From the NCBI GenBank assembly GCA_027923505.1, contig BROI01000002.1:1612001-1676000 (forward strand): 64,000 nt of DNA, given 5' to 3'. The notes beneath the pieces are model-generated. The model did not search any database. It was not told where the DNA came from and saw only the letters and a program-made list of their open reading frames with translations. Each line of letters begins with the position of its first letter. Position 1 is the first letter of the stretch. The position numbers and the translations under genes are program-made. This stretch comes from Mayamaea pseudoterrestris (taxonomy: Eukaryota; Bacillariophyta; Bacillariophyceae; Sellaphorales; Sellaphoraceae). Of the stretch, positions 10,075-20,330 are shown one piece after another.

Positions 10075-12076
10075 ATGATGCGATTGTTTTTAATCTTGTT
10101 CCTCGCTTGTCCACTGCAAGCGAGCAGCGACAGCAGTCACAGCTTCATCAGTCCACTCGAGGAATTGATGGCATCGACGCAACCTCGCAAGCTACACGTT
10201 CGTAGGGGTAGAAGTGATCAAAACAGTCAAACGATTCTAGTAACTCCCGAGAATGTACAATGGCGACGAAGAAGACGAAGCTTACAAAATTATGGTACGT
10301 CGAACCGGAACCATCCGCTCATTATAATTCGACAATGGTTAAACTCATCAAACGCATCATCCTCGAACAACTTTAGAATTTTCAAGTGATATTGAGCGAA
10401 GACTCGAAGGTGGGGAGGAAGACAGAGACGAAGGCGATCCAGAGGATGGAGCTGATGTTACTCACCGAACCTGGGGCCAAGCATCCGGCAATCAACAGGG
10501 AGGCTATCAAGCGAGCGGTTACCATAATGGGTATACAAAAGGCAGCTACAATGCGTCAATCTACAACCAAGAAAATGCTGGCCCGACGGGAGATCACACT
10601 TACCTTGGATGCCTCGGTCTCAGCAACTATGAGCTCGAGCATGAATGGAAGTTCTCCGGCGAGGCGCCCAAATGCAGCTACGTTCATCACGCTCGCAAAA
10701 GAAAGAGATCAAAGGATGCCGATCAGGCAAACGCTCTAGCATCTAATGCAACCTGCGAAAAAAGTGGTTGGTTCTCATCCTGTAGTCAAAAGAAAGGAAA
10801 CAATACGTCATGGTCGACGTTCTATAAGAATCACTTTTCCGGTTCAAGCAAATCAGCAAACACAACCAACTCTACTGCCAACGAAGCAACTAGTCAGTAT
10901 AGTAATGGTGACGTAGACGAAGCTCCCGATCAGGAGGAAGGTGAAGGTAACGAGGACCAAGAGGAAGAAATGGAAGAAAATGGAAGCGAAGACGAAGAAG
11001 AAGAGGATGATCAGGGTGATGATGATACAGTTCTGACGAACGAAAACTATGAGAACGTAAATGGTGATGATTTTGTTTACAACCAGTCTTCGGTTACAAG
11101 CGCAGTTAAAGGTACATCGTCAAAGTGGTGGAGCAAATGGGGACAAAAGAACCAGACGTTGACAAATGCCACAAACGTTACAAGCGATGGATCTGATGTC
11201 GTACAAGCGGATGCAGCTGAAGTTGACGAAGCGGAAGACGAGCCAGAGGAGGAAGGTCAGGAGGAGGCGGATGAATACGATCCGTACGACGACTTTGATT
11301 TGGAGCAGTGCGACTCATATGAAAATCTTTGGCTGTGGGACTTGTCCTTGACTTGCAAAAATACAAAATCACTTGACGCATGTGAATGTTCGTATGCCGA
11401 AGAACTCTTGTTCGAGGGTACAATATCATGTGAAGACTTTAGTCGCTGCCCAAGCGATTGCGCCGTCTGTCGGACATGCTTCCAACTCATGGGATGCGTC
11501 AAGAGCTATCACGACACAAGCTCCACGAGCCCAGGCGGATTTGCTGGCATGCTTGTTGGCGCAGGTGTGTTTGTGGTGGTAGGCGGTATCGGCTATTGTT
11601 GTATGATGCGACGAAAGCGAGATGGTTCAAGTGAGCTTGGAGCCCATTTGATGTGGCGTGAGGTGGAGTCCAAGGGCGAATCAGACACGGACTCAAACGA
11701 TTCCGGAGCATGGGCTCCTCCAAAAACAATACTAGCGGGTACAGCCGACAATCTTCCTCTTTTCGACGACTATTATAAGAGCATGGACGAGGGTGAGGCT
11801 AGTCAGCCGCAGATGCGACCAGCGCAGCACCGGAAAGCAGCGATTCCAGGTCGCTCGGCGATACAACTTACAGATCGTGGGGAGACTGACACCATTGAAG
11901 ATGTTGCAACGACCAGCGTCGCTGATGTTGAGAACAGTTCTACCGACAATAGTGATGACTGTTCAGAGGTATCTGATTACGATTCGACCGTTGATGGTTC
12001 AACTGTACTATCTGCCGATGAAACTGGCGCCCAAAAGATATGGCTCGCCCCAGTCGACGTCAAACTAGACCAGTAA
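10075..12076 (+). CDS. Acidic type I membrane protein, unknown function
   Basis: Exons 10075-10294 and 10377-12076 are joined by an 82-bp GT-AG intron that restores one frame of 639 residues. The N-terminus MMRLFLILFLACPLQASS is a signal peptide. A long lumenal or extracellular part follows with many N-glycosylation sequons (NTS, NTTNST, NQT, NAT, NVT) and very acidic tracts (EEEMEENGSEDEEEEDD). A cysteine cluster (ten Cys in about 63 residues, around 385-447) includes CECSYAEELL, CPSDCAVCRTCF and LMGC. A membrane span at about 462-484 (GMLVGAGVFVVVGGIGYCC) is followed by a basic stop-transfer MRRKRD and an acidic cytoplasmic tail. Similar architectures occur in diatom surface or frustule-associated membrane proteins, but I do not recognise this one. 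Confidence 0.75.
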
Positions 12077-12120
12077 AAGGGGCGATAAACCTAGCAGTAT
12101 TTATATTTACAGTAAGGCTT

Positions 12121-13895
12121 TTACCGTTTGCTTCTCTTCTTTTTGCTCTTCCGCCGATTTGGATTTGATGGGCGGGTGAAAGTGTCGGGTAGATCAGCAG
12201 CAATATTGTTGGATGGGCCTGGCATACTTACACTGCCTACTGGCGTCAGATCTTTCTTGACCTTGGCTCTCGAGTCACGCTGTTGCCTCAAATCCGCTAA
12301 TCGTGCCACCAAGAGATCTCCTTCGTTCTTCTTTGACCCGGATCCTCCAAATTGCCCGATACCAAGCAGGCTGTCGACAAATCTATCCGGCTCAAACTGA
12401 AAATGTAATCAAGCAGAAAGTGTAGTGAGCGTTAGAAAAACTGGTATTTTCGTACATAAGTTGAGCGGTGAGAACTGACACTTACGTCGCGCAGATCTTC
12501 AATCCCTTCCCCGACTCCAATTAATTTGACCGGCAGATTCAAGTCGCGACTAATGGCAACGACACTACCGCCACGGGCGCTCCCATCCAATTTTGTCACA
12601 ATCAGCCCCGTCAAGCCAATTTCTTGGTTCCAAGTCTTTGCTGAATCAAGCGCCATGCGTCCCTGCGCGGCATCCAGCACGAGCAATGTCTCATGCGGCA
12701 CGAGAGTATTCAGTATTGGCTTGCCTTGATCGTCACTCTCTATCGACAGTCGCTTTTGTATAACTCGCTTCATCTTCTTCAACTCCTCCGTCAATGCATC
12801 ATTGCTACTCAGTCGGCCCGACGTGTCCACCAGCAGCACGTCGTATTGCTCACGCACCGCCTTGTCGAGCGCATTGTAAAGGACCGCCGCCGGCGACTTG
12901 GCCTGATCGTTTGGTCCAACCATTTCCACCTTGGCGCGGTCGGCCCAGTGCTGCAACTGATCCACGGCGCCGGCCCGAAAGGTGTCGCAGGCAGCAACTA
13001 GTACCTTGGTAGACGTAGCATTGGTGTCTGCATCGTCGTCGTCGTTGTCGCTGCTTCCTCCACCTTCAGTGCGAAAACGATGAGCCAGTTTTCCAATCGT
13101 AGTAGTCTTGCCCATGCCATTGGCACCCATGATGAACCAGACGACGGGAAATGATGTTGGCGTTGATGATCCTTGTATTGCTTGCGTAGTTTGGGAATCT
13201 TCGCCACTCGCAGTATCGTCGCCAAAGTCTTCGTCAATCGTCAGCGTCTCAATCAACTTGCCTCGCATAATACTCATGAGATCATCTCGTTGGAACGAAA
13301 CGCCCTTAGCTCCCTCCTCCTGCTTTTGAAAGACTAGTTCCTTCACTTCTTGTATAATGTCTTGCGCCGTGGCCGTTCCAAGATCCGCCATGAGCAGCAA
13401 GTCTTCCAGCTCGGCCAGCATTTCCTCTTGACTGTTTCCACTCAACGAACCCCATGACGTTCCAAAGAACGTGTCTAGATTCGACAACAATCGATTGCGA
13501 CTCTTGGCGAGTCCTTCACTGAACGCCTTGTTGGTTTGGGACGTGTAAACGGCAGCTTCCACTAGTCCCTGTCCAAGCTTGCCCTTGGCAGTCGCCGCGG
13601 CAAGGTTGTTGAGCTGCTGGAATCCTTCCTGCGATCGTTGCTTGAAAAATTCGAACACAAACAATCGAGAGTCTTTATTTAATGTTGTAGACGGTAGTAC
13701 AGGATTTGTTCTTGTCCAGGAATTTGTAGTGGTTTGTCGTGATGGTGCAGGACGCACGACAAAGGCATGCGCTGCATGATCATGGTGTCTCCATGTTACA
13801 AGAACAAGTCCAAACCATATAGACTGTCTTGAAATTTGGCTCATACTCATGTACAGTGATTTTCGGCTCCTAATATCACAATAAGGAAGGGCCAA
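12121..13895 (-). CDS. cpFtsY: Chloroplast SRP receptor FtsY
   Basis: The SRP receptor GTPase docks ribosome or LHC-loaded cpSRP54 at the thylakoid membrane. Exons 12486-13895 and 12121-12396, joined in phase 0, give 561 residues. The NG domain shows every GTPase motif: GANGMGKTTTIGKLAHRF (G1), DTFRAGAVDQLQHWADR, DTSGRLSSND, TKLDGSARGGS, and the closing IGVGEGIEDLRDFEPDRFV that spans the intron. The N-terminus has a hydrophobic signal followed by AAHAFVVRPA, close to the diatom ASAFAP plastid import motif. There is no long acidic A domain as in bacterial FtsY, as expected for cpFtsY. A basic C-terminal tail (RRKSKKKRSKR) is unusual. Met16 (13850) is an alternative start that keeps the signal peptide. 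Confidence 0.92.
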
Positions 13896-14190
13896 AATCG
13901 GCGTGACAAGTGCGTGACATCTCCATGGTCGAGACTGACGAATGGTGAGTCAGATCAAAGCGGTTTTGAAAGCTAGTCGGATGCGACGCGAAACTATGTT
14001 GTGCAACCTCCAAAAAGTCCATCTACCAAGTATTATCCACAGCAGTATCAAATTCATGTAATTTCATTTTTAGATTTTTAGAGGTAAATGTAGCATTTTC
14101 ATGTAATTAGTAATACAGACAACCGCGGGATGTCATAGCAGGAGGAGTAATTCGCCAGTGCCGCAGTCGCCTGCTGGATAACGAAACGAA
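13896..14190. other. Intergenic, cpFtsY promoter
   Basis: A 295-bp AT-rich spacer between two minus-strand genes. Nothing recognised. Confidence 0.45.
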
Positions 14191-16544
14191 TTAATCGTAA
14201 ATGGGCTCGTCCGAAAAAAGCATGACTGACGATGGGGAGCGCGACAGGTTGCTAGCCTCCTCGTCCGACATGTTGAGCTTGGACTGCTGCTGAATGGGCG
14301 GCGAAGGGAGACGGAGCTCGCCGCGCATCGCTGTAAAGTCCATGTCCTCGTCCATGCCAAAGTGGTCGAGATGCTCATGATTGTAGTCAGTGTGGTCAAG
14401 ATTGTCCGTTTGGTCGTAGTCGTCCTTGTGGGGCGGGAAGGTATGGATCATCTCACGATGTCCAGGCGCGTCGGCGCGGCCAAAGTAGTTGCGGCCAGTG
14501 GCCGTCGGGTCAGAGACTACGACGGGCGCCTCCGGATGCATAAAGTCCGCAGCATAGGCCTTCAATGCCTTGAGCTCCTCCATAATGAGCAAGCGCTCCT
14601 CCTCAAGGCTTGGGTCCTCCTGTACCGGCGCCGATGCACGCATAAAGAAGTTGCGGCCGCAGGCAGTCGGATCCGATGTGACAACTGGAAGCTCAGGGTG
14701 CAAGAACTCAACCGCCGTTTGCTTTAGGGCCTTGAGATCCTCCATGACTTGCACACGCTCCTCCTCCCACTCGGCATCATATTCGGGCGCCGAGGCCCGC
14801 GAGAAAAAGTTGCGGCCACAGGCCGTAGCATCCGTCGTAACAACGGGGAGCTCAGGATGCATGTAGTCCTTGGCGAGCTGCTTGAGAGCCTTCAACTCTG
14901 CAAAGACACAAGCACGCTCCTTCTCCAAGCTTGGATCATCTTGCTCAGGCGCTGACGCGCGGCCAAAATAGTTGCGCCCGCGAGCAAACGGATCCAATGT
15001 GACAACCGGGAGCTCTGGATGCAAATACTCGACAGCCTTGGTCTTCAAAGCCTTGAGGTCTTGCATAATGCGAATGCGCTCCTCCTCATTCTCGGCGTCA
15101 TATTCAAGAGCCGACGCGCGGGAGAAAAAGTTACGTCCTCTGGCCATGGGATCCGTAGTGTTAACAGGGAGCTCGGGATGCACGTAGTCAACGGCCAGCT
15201 GCTTGAGCATCTTCAAATCATCCAACACGCGAGCGCGCTCTTCCTCCAGTGCCGCATCATCCTGCTCGATGGCAGAGGCGCGACTAAAGTAGTTGCGGCC
15301 GCACGCAAAAGGGTCCAATGTCTTGACAGGGAGTTCAGGGTGCATGTAATCCTTGGCGAGCTGCTTCAAGCTCTTCATGTCTTGCATGATGCGAGTACGC
15401 TCTTCCTCATTCTCCGCATCAAACTCGGGCGCCGACGCGCGACTAAAGTAGTTGCGTCCGCAAGCAAAGGGATCCAACGTCATCACTGGGAGCTCGGGGT
15501 GCAAGTAGTCCTTGGCGAGCTGCTTGAGAGCCTTCAAGTCTCTCTCCATGCGGACTCGTTCCGCTTCCAATTCGACGTCAGCCTGATCCGAAGCAGAAGC
15601 GTGACTAAAGTAGTTGCGTCCGCAAGCAGTAGGATCCGTCGTCATGACGGGGAGCTCCGGATGCATGTATTCCTTGGCAAGCTGCTTCAAAGCCTTGAGA
15701 TCTTGCATGATGCAGACTCGTTCCGCCTCGTCCTCGGAAACATCCTGCTCGATTGCCGACGGGCGAGTAAAGTAGTTGCGTCCAAACGCAGTAGGATCGC
15801 TGGTGACGACTGAAAGCTCAGGATGCATGTAGTCGACGGCAAGCTGCTTGAGAGCCTTGGCTTCACTAAGGATCTGCGCGCGCTCCTCGGCGTCATTCTC
15901 GTCCATCTTGGGGACAGCCGACGGACGATCAAAGTAGTTGCGCCCAAAGACGGCAGGATCCGTCTCAATAAAAGCCTCCGGATGCAAGTAGTCCTTGGCA
16001 AGCTTCTTCAAGGCGGCAAGGTCGTTAAAAATCGCATTCTGCTCCTCCGCATCAACTTCCGGAACCGGATCAGAAGCATGATCGAAAAAGCAATGCGTCA
16101 TCGCAATCGGCGCCGACTCGACCGGCTCCTCCGGATGAAGAAACCAGACGGCCGCCTTCTTCAAGGCGCGAGCGTCCGCCAAGATCTGGAGGCGCTCCTC
16201 CCACTCTTCTGCAAAAATGGAAAAAGTGCGAGAGAACAAAGATCGTCGCTGTGAGATACAGAATCTTTTAAAAAACACACGCACGCAAACGCGCGCCTTA
16301 ATCAATACTTACCATCTTCCTCCTCTTCATCGTCCCAATCTTCGTCGTCATACGACTCCGTCGTCGAAACGCTCGGAGCATCGTCAGTGGCTTGAAGCGT
16401 CAAGGCGTCAGCGAGCACGTCAAAGGTTGACTCGTGCTGCTTCATGGTAATGGTGTGTTTTCCGTCCTCACAAACCGAACTGGACAACTTCTTGGCGTAC
16501 AAGTTGCCGCTAGCTTTGGCTTGTGAAGACGTTTGGTTCCCCAT
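14191..16544 (-). CDS. Tandem-repeat protein with N-myristoylation signal, 11 repeats of 53-54 residues
   Basis: Exons 16313-16544 and 14191-16208, joined in phase 1 by a 104-bp intron, give 749 residues. The start MGNQTSSQ fits an N-myristoylation signal (Gly2, Ser6), so membrane attachment is likely. An acidic linker (YDDEDWDDEEEEDG) leads into eleven repeats of 53-54 residues. Each has a helical part (ALKQLAVDYMHPELP), then V-T-x-DPTA, then GRNYFSRASAPE and an acidic joint EEER. HPE is present in all eleven and GRN(Y/F)F in most, while first and last units diverge more. After the repeats is a His/Asp-rich stretch and a Ser-rich tail. I know no named domain with this pattern, though the repeat resembles uncharacterised diatom proteins. 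A scaffold or peripheral membrane role is a guess. Confidence 0.8.
14500..16190. repeat. Coding tandem repeats, about 160-bp period, 11 units
   Basis: The HPE codons recur about every 159-162 bp (for example near 14531, 14692, 14852, 15013, 15173, 15334, 15495, 15657, 15818, 15978 and 16131). The middle units are the most alike, which suggests expansion by unequal exchange. Confidence 0.85.
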
Positions 16545-17118
16545 GGTAGGATAGTAGTTTTGGATTGCGGTTGGTTACGTTTGACTGGTGGAGTTGGTTG
16601 TTGTGAGGGAAGCGCGCATGGGGGATCGCAAGCGAGGATCGCAAATGCGTCTGCAGCTTGCACTAACCCGGAGGTCTCCTCGGCGTGCTCTTTTGTGTCA
16701 ATGAGTACTCTATGATTGATAGTCGAAGAGTTTAGATATGAAACAATGCGAATGCGAACGAAGAGTTGACAGCACTTCATCAGCCCAGTCGGGACATACA
16801 GATTGCCAATCAAAGAATTATGGATTGCTTGTCAACCATGCTCGCGCGCCACTACTCTGGCTTGGAAAGTAGCAATGCTTGCATTTGACCAATCAAAACA
16901 GTTCCTCTCAACATTCATGACACTATGTTGCTTTCCACGTGTTAGTTGATCAGCAATTCGTGAAACTCGAGCTGAGTGATCCGTGAAGTCGCGCCAAAGA
17001 TCGCTTCACCGAGAACAATAAAGTGTCAAGCCCCACAAATCCAAAAAGCAAGCTCCGCCAAATAGAGCAGCAGCAGCGCCCTCGTTGAACTTGATATCCA
17101 ACAACATTCACAGCAACC
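16545..17118. other. Divergent promoter region, repeat protein / 60-residue protein
   Basis: 574 bp between opposite start codons. No domain-bearing frame was found. It should contain both promoters. Confidence 0.5.
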
Positions 17119-17421
17119 ATGGCCAAGCAAAAGAAGGAAGAGGATGTTACTCTCAACAAGTAAGTGCATGACGAGAGCCGCGCGGGACGAGACGAGACGA
17201 TGGATGCGAAGCGTGAATGCGAAATCTATTCGGCGCGAGCTCTTATGCATCTGCTCGCTCACTCGCTTGGCTTTTACAGAAAAGACCAAAAGAAGGTTGA
17301 CAAGCTAGAAGCTCAAATTCCATACCATGAAGGACGCGGAAACAAGGACGAAGTGGTCAAGATCCAGGAGCAGATTGCATCCATTTGGCAAAAGGCCAAG
17401 GATGCCGCCAACGTCGCCTAA
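17119..17421 (+). CDS. Small basic helical protein, 60 residues, unknown
   Basis: Exons 17119-17159 and 17280-17421 are joined by a 120-bp intron (GTAAGT to TTTTACAG) that splits a Lys codon. The product starts MAKQKKEEDVTLNK and is strongly charged and helical (KDQKKVDKLEAQIPYHEGRG, then KIQEQIASIWQKAKDAANVA). The good splice sites, Kozak-like CAACC before ATG and the clean stop argue that it is real. No family is recognised. The heptad-like pattern could form a short coiled coil. Confidence 0.6.
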
Positions 17422-18085
17422 TTGCGTGGCGGCCTGACAATGTATTGCAAATTGATATAGAGTAAAATCTTTATCTAGATTTGCTTTTTGAATATGAATA
17501 TTTAACTGTACACGCGTTTACGTTTAGAGCGACCTTAAAAGCGACGATCTTGGATCTTGGAAGTTGCTGCATTGCGATCGATCCATAGAACTGCGAGACT
17601 GAGCCAGTCTGTGACAGCCTCAAACACAATGAGAGTCAGTTTGATGCAAGGCAGTCGCTAGGAAAGATCCCTGTTATTCCCTCGTCTTGGATGTTGCCGC
17701 CGGCCTCTTCCTGCGTGGCTCGTGATTCGTGCTCGATGGAGGATGTCAACAAGCGTTCTGCGACAGATATGCATCGATTCCTAAAGTATCTTCTCTTTCT
17801 ATACTTCGCATGCTTCATAGATGACTCTGAATATTCTAGTTTGTTTATAGCTGTCCATTAGATGCGTCAATTTCCACGAATTCTGGAGCCGCCATGGTCG
17901 CATCAAAGATCCAAACTCGCAGGGTAACGCACGTCCAACAATGCGACATGCATCACGTTTTCATAGCAGCTACGAAGAACTACAGAGAGCAAACGCCAGA
18001 CAAGAGACAACTTACTTAAGTAACTACCGGTACTTCTGCTGTCATTATATATTATTTTAGCATTCTAGCCTGTTGGTGTCTCATT
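17422..18085. other. Intergenic between convergent genes
   Basis: 664 bp holding 3' flanks of the small protein and the first FKBP. One copy of the palindrome TACCGGTA lies at 18025. The open frame at 17636-17818 (minus) shows no domain. No RNA gene recognised. Confidence 0.5.
18025..18032. promoter_or_regulatory. TACCGGTA palindrome, copy 1
   Basis: Exact 8-bp palindrome in the 3' flank of the minus-strand FKBP gene. One of five exact intergenic or intronic copies in the window. Function unknown. Confidence 0.25.
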
Positions 18086-19111
18086 TTAAAGTCCATCTAC
18101 ATTCCCATTTAAACCATCACCTCCCACTTTCACCACTTGCACCTCCATGATTAAGCTTTGATCGAACCGCTGCGCCATGCGCCGCTGCTTGGCGTAGTCG
18201 GTGGGAAAGGGTTGCTTGGACGTGTCAAAGCACGCTTCCTGCGCCACCATTGTCGCCGTTGGCACCACCACATAGTCCGTTTTCAAGTCGCCGCCACTGC
18301 CGCGTCCACCCGGCCCGCCGTCGCAAGCCTTGGTAGGCTTCTGCCATCCCTGCTGCGGCAGTACGACGAAGCGGCGTATTCCGCCGAGCCGCATGCCGAC
18401 GAGCGCCTCGTTCAAGGCGATTATGTTGAAGGGACTTCCCACAATGGTCGAGTAGCTCTTGGATCCTGCCTTGTCTTCGTCGTCCTCCAGTCCGTAGCCG
18501 CGCGAAAACACCACTGTCCCCTCGCCGCTCAAGCCATCGTAGCTGCGCTTGCCGAGTTTCAGCACCTTGTAGTTAATGGTCACGGCAGTGTTTGTGGTAA
18601 TGGGTAAACTGGACGAGTCGCCCACTGTTTCGTCGCGATAGCGCGTGCCACCAGCAGTCAACAGCGACGGCGTAACGTTCGCCAGTGCCTCTCTTTGCTC
18701 CCGTTCGGCCTGTTGCATGGCGAGCTCCTGGCACTCTTCCACGTTGGTGCACTTTTTCTTGACATCGCTGTTACTGGATGTTGCTTTTGGTTTAGAAAGA
18801 GGCGGAGCATTGCCCTTGACGAGTGCGTGTGATGGAAGTGATGAACATAATGATAGTGCTGCTACTGTACATGACGTGACTATGGATCTTGCCAGCGACC
18901 GTCTCGTGTACAAATTGCTTGTAGTGGATGGATCTTTGTTTGTGTTGACGTCGGCATCAGAGTTGGTGGCAACGAATTTCGGTGAAAGTTGAAACTGATG
19001 CAAATTTCTCGCAGATATTTGGTGACTCGTCAAAGATAGCCATGCTTCTGCTAGACGGCTGTGAAGAAGCAGCAGCAAGAGCGCCGAAAAGAGGTTTTGA
19101 AAAGTTGCCAT
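18086..19111 (-). CDS. FKBP-type peptidyl-prolyl isomerase, plastid (probably thylakoid lumen)
   Basis: 341 residues in one exon. The N-terminus is tripartite: a signal peptide (LFSALLLLLLHSRLAEA) followed by W at +1, a Ser/basic transit region, then a second hydrophobic segment (SIVTSCTVAALSLCSSLPSHA) that resembles a thylakoid-transfer signal ending SHA. The C-terminal half is FKBP-like (TAVTINYKVLKLGKRSYDG, FNIIALNEALVGMRLGGIRRFVVLPQQGW). Part of it is expanded, with a Gly-rich loop (GGPGGRGSGGD). Lumenal FKBPs assist folding and assembly of photosynthetic complexes. It is head-to-head with a second FKBP gene (19273), suggesting duplication or shared control. Catalytic activity is not certain. 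Confidence 0.82.
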   Translation of the reverse strand: MATFQNLFSALLLLLLHSRLAEAWLSLTSHQISARNLHQFQLSPKFVATNSDADVNTNKDPSTTSNLYTRRSLARSIVTSCTVAALSLCSSLPSHALVKGNAPPLSKPKATSSNSDVKKKCTNVEECQELAMQQAEREQREALANVTPSLLTAGGTRYRDETVGDSSSLPITTNTAVTINYKVLKLGKRSYDGLSGEGTVVFSRGYGLEDDEDKAGSKSYSTIVGSPFNIIALNEALVGMRLGGIRRFVVLPQQGWQKPTKACDGGPGGRGSGGDLKTDYVVVPTATMVAQEACFDTSKQPFPTDYAKQRRMAQRFDQSLIMEVQVVKVGGDGLNGNVDGL

Positions 19112-19272
19112 GGTGGTGAAAGAGTGATGGCCGAATGACGAAGCTTCATCGGGATGATGTCGCTACGTTTCTCAGAGATTCGTACCAGTATTGTCTCGTC
19201 TGACCGGTACTCGATTAGTGACTCACTGATTTGGCAGGTCGCGGCGATCCGCCATTATTTTTGAATGGCACC

Positions 19273-20127
19273 ATGAGGCTCCTCCTTGCCGCTGCATTGC
19301 TCCTGTGCAGCGCAACATTTGACTGTCAAGCCCTTGTGCAGCATGCCAATTCAGTCTGCAAAAGTCGCAGTCAATTCGCGAATTATGGATACTCATTGAG
19401 CATGAAAAGTGAAGCATCCGATGACGACATTGCTTCATCATCACCGCTCGAGTCGTCAACGACAACATCATTCGTCCAGTCTCGTCGAAGCGCCCTGATA
19501 ACCAGCGCCGCCGCTACATTACTTGCAGCATTACCTTTACTACTATCGCAACCATCATTTGCAGCAGCAGCCGCCGACTCCACTACTGACACTTCCGAGA
19601 AAAGCATGTTTGCCCCCACCTTTGTCCAGCAGTACGACGACTTTATCGCCACGCCATCCGGCATGAGCTACCGCAACGTCGTGGTTGCTAGTAACACAGA
19701 CACTGCTGCTTCCGCCGCACAATTGGGCGACCGTCTCGTGTTCGACTGGAGCGGCTACACGATTGGCTACTTTGGACGGCCCTTTCAGGCCAAGGGCGGA
19801 CCGCAGGGCGGCGCCTTTGACAAGGATTTGGACTATGAGCGCATTGTGCTGGGCAGTGGCAAGATTGTCAGGGGACTCGAGCAGGCGCTGATTGGTATGC
19901 GCGCGGGTGACGTGAGGCAAGTGATTGTGCCTTTTGGTGACTTGTCGTATCCGCAGACAAAGGATCCGAGCCACGAAGCGGTGGGGCCAAAGCCAAGCAC
20001 ATTTTCGGGGCAGCGGGCGTTGAACTTTGTGCTGGATAATCCGCGGCTGGATCGAACGTTGCTGTTCAACGTCAAGGTGATTCGAGTCGATAAACCAAAT
20101 GCGAGTGGAGGATTCACGAGGGGATGA
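19273..20127 (+). CDS. FKBP-type peptidyl-prolyl isomerase, thylakoid lumen via Tat-like signal
   Basis: 284 residues from the ATG at 19273 (MRLLLAAALLLCSATFDCQA), preferred because this puts the signal peptide at the N-terminus. The frame is open to an ATG at 19231, which would add 14 non-hydrophobic residues. A second targeting segment begins with a twin-arginine (QSRRSALITSAAATLLAALP to PSFAAAA), fitting Tat export into the thylakoid lumen. The FKBP domain follows (GDRLVFDWSGYTIGYFGRPF, FDKDLDYERIVLGSGKIVRGLEQALIGMRAGDVRQVIVPFGDLSYP). The upstream FKBP on the other strand starts only 161 bp away. Role by family: proline isomerase or chaperone in photosystem assembly. Confidence 0.86.
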   Translation: MRLLLAAALLLCSATFDCQALVQHANSVCKSRSQFANYGYSLSMKSEASDDDIASSSPLESSTTTSFVQSRRSALITSAAATLLAALPLLLSQPSFAAAAADSTTDTSEKSMFAPTFVQQYDDFIATPSGMSYRNVVVASNTDTAASAAQLGDRLVFDWSGYTIGYFGRPFQAKGGPQGGAFDKDLDYERIVLGSGKIVRGLEQALIGMRAGDVRQVIVPFGDLSYPQTKDPSHEAVGPKPSTFSGQRALNFVLDNPRLDRTLLFNVKVIRVDKPNASGGFTRG

Positions 20128-20330
20128 ATATGAAGCGACTTTTTGCTAGCTAGCTATTGTAGTATGAAACAAATAACGTATGCATTATGTACAATTATGA
20201 ATTCTTTCTGTCTTGTATGTAATATATTTTTGTGACATTGGCCAAGCGTGCATGTCACTCAAGCTCCATCGCACTCGGATAACACTTTTTCACCTGCTCG
20301 ACTCTGAATGCTGTGTCTGCGGACTTGCGC

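Noticed and set aside
15019-15813. Plus-strand frame of 264 codons with repeats
   Set aside because: It mirrors the repeated DNA of the minus-strand repeat protein; the repeats are an antisense echo, and the minus strand has splice sites and a start.
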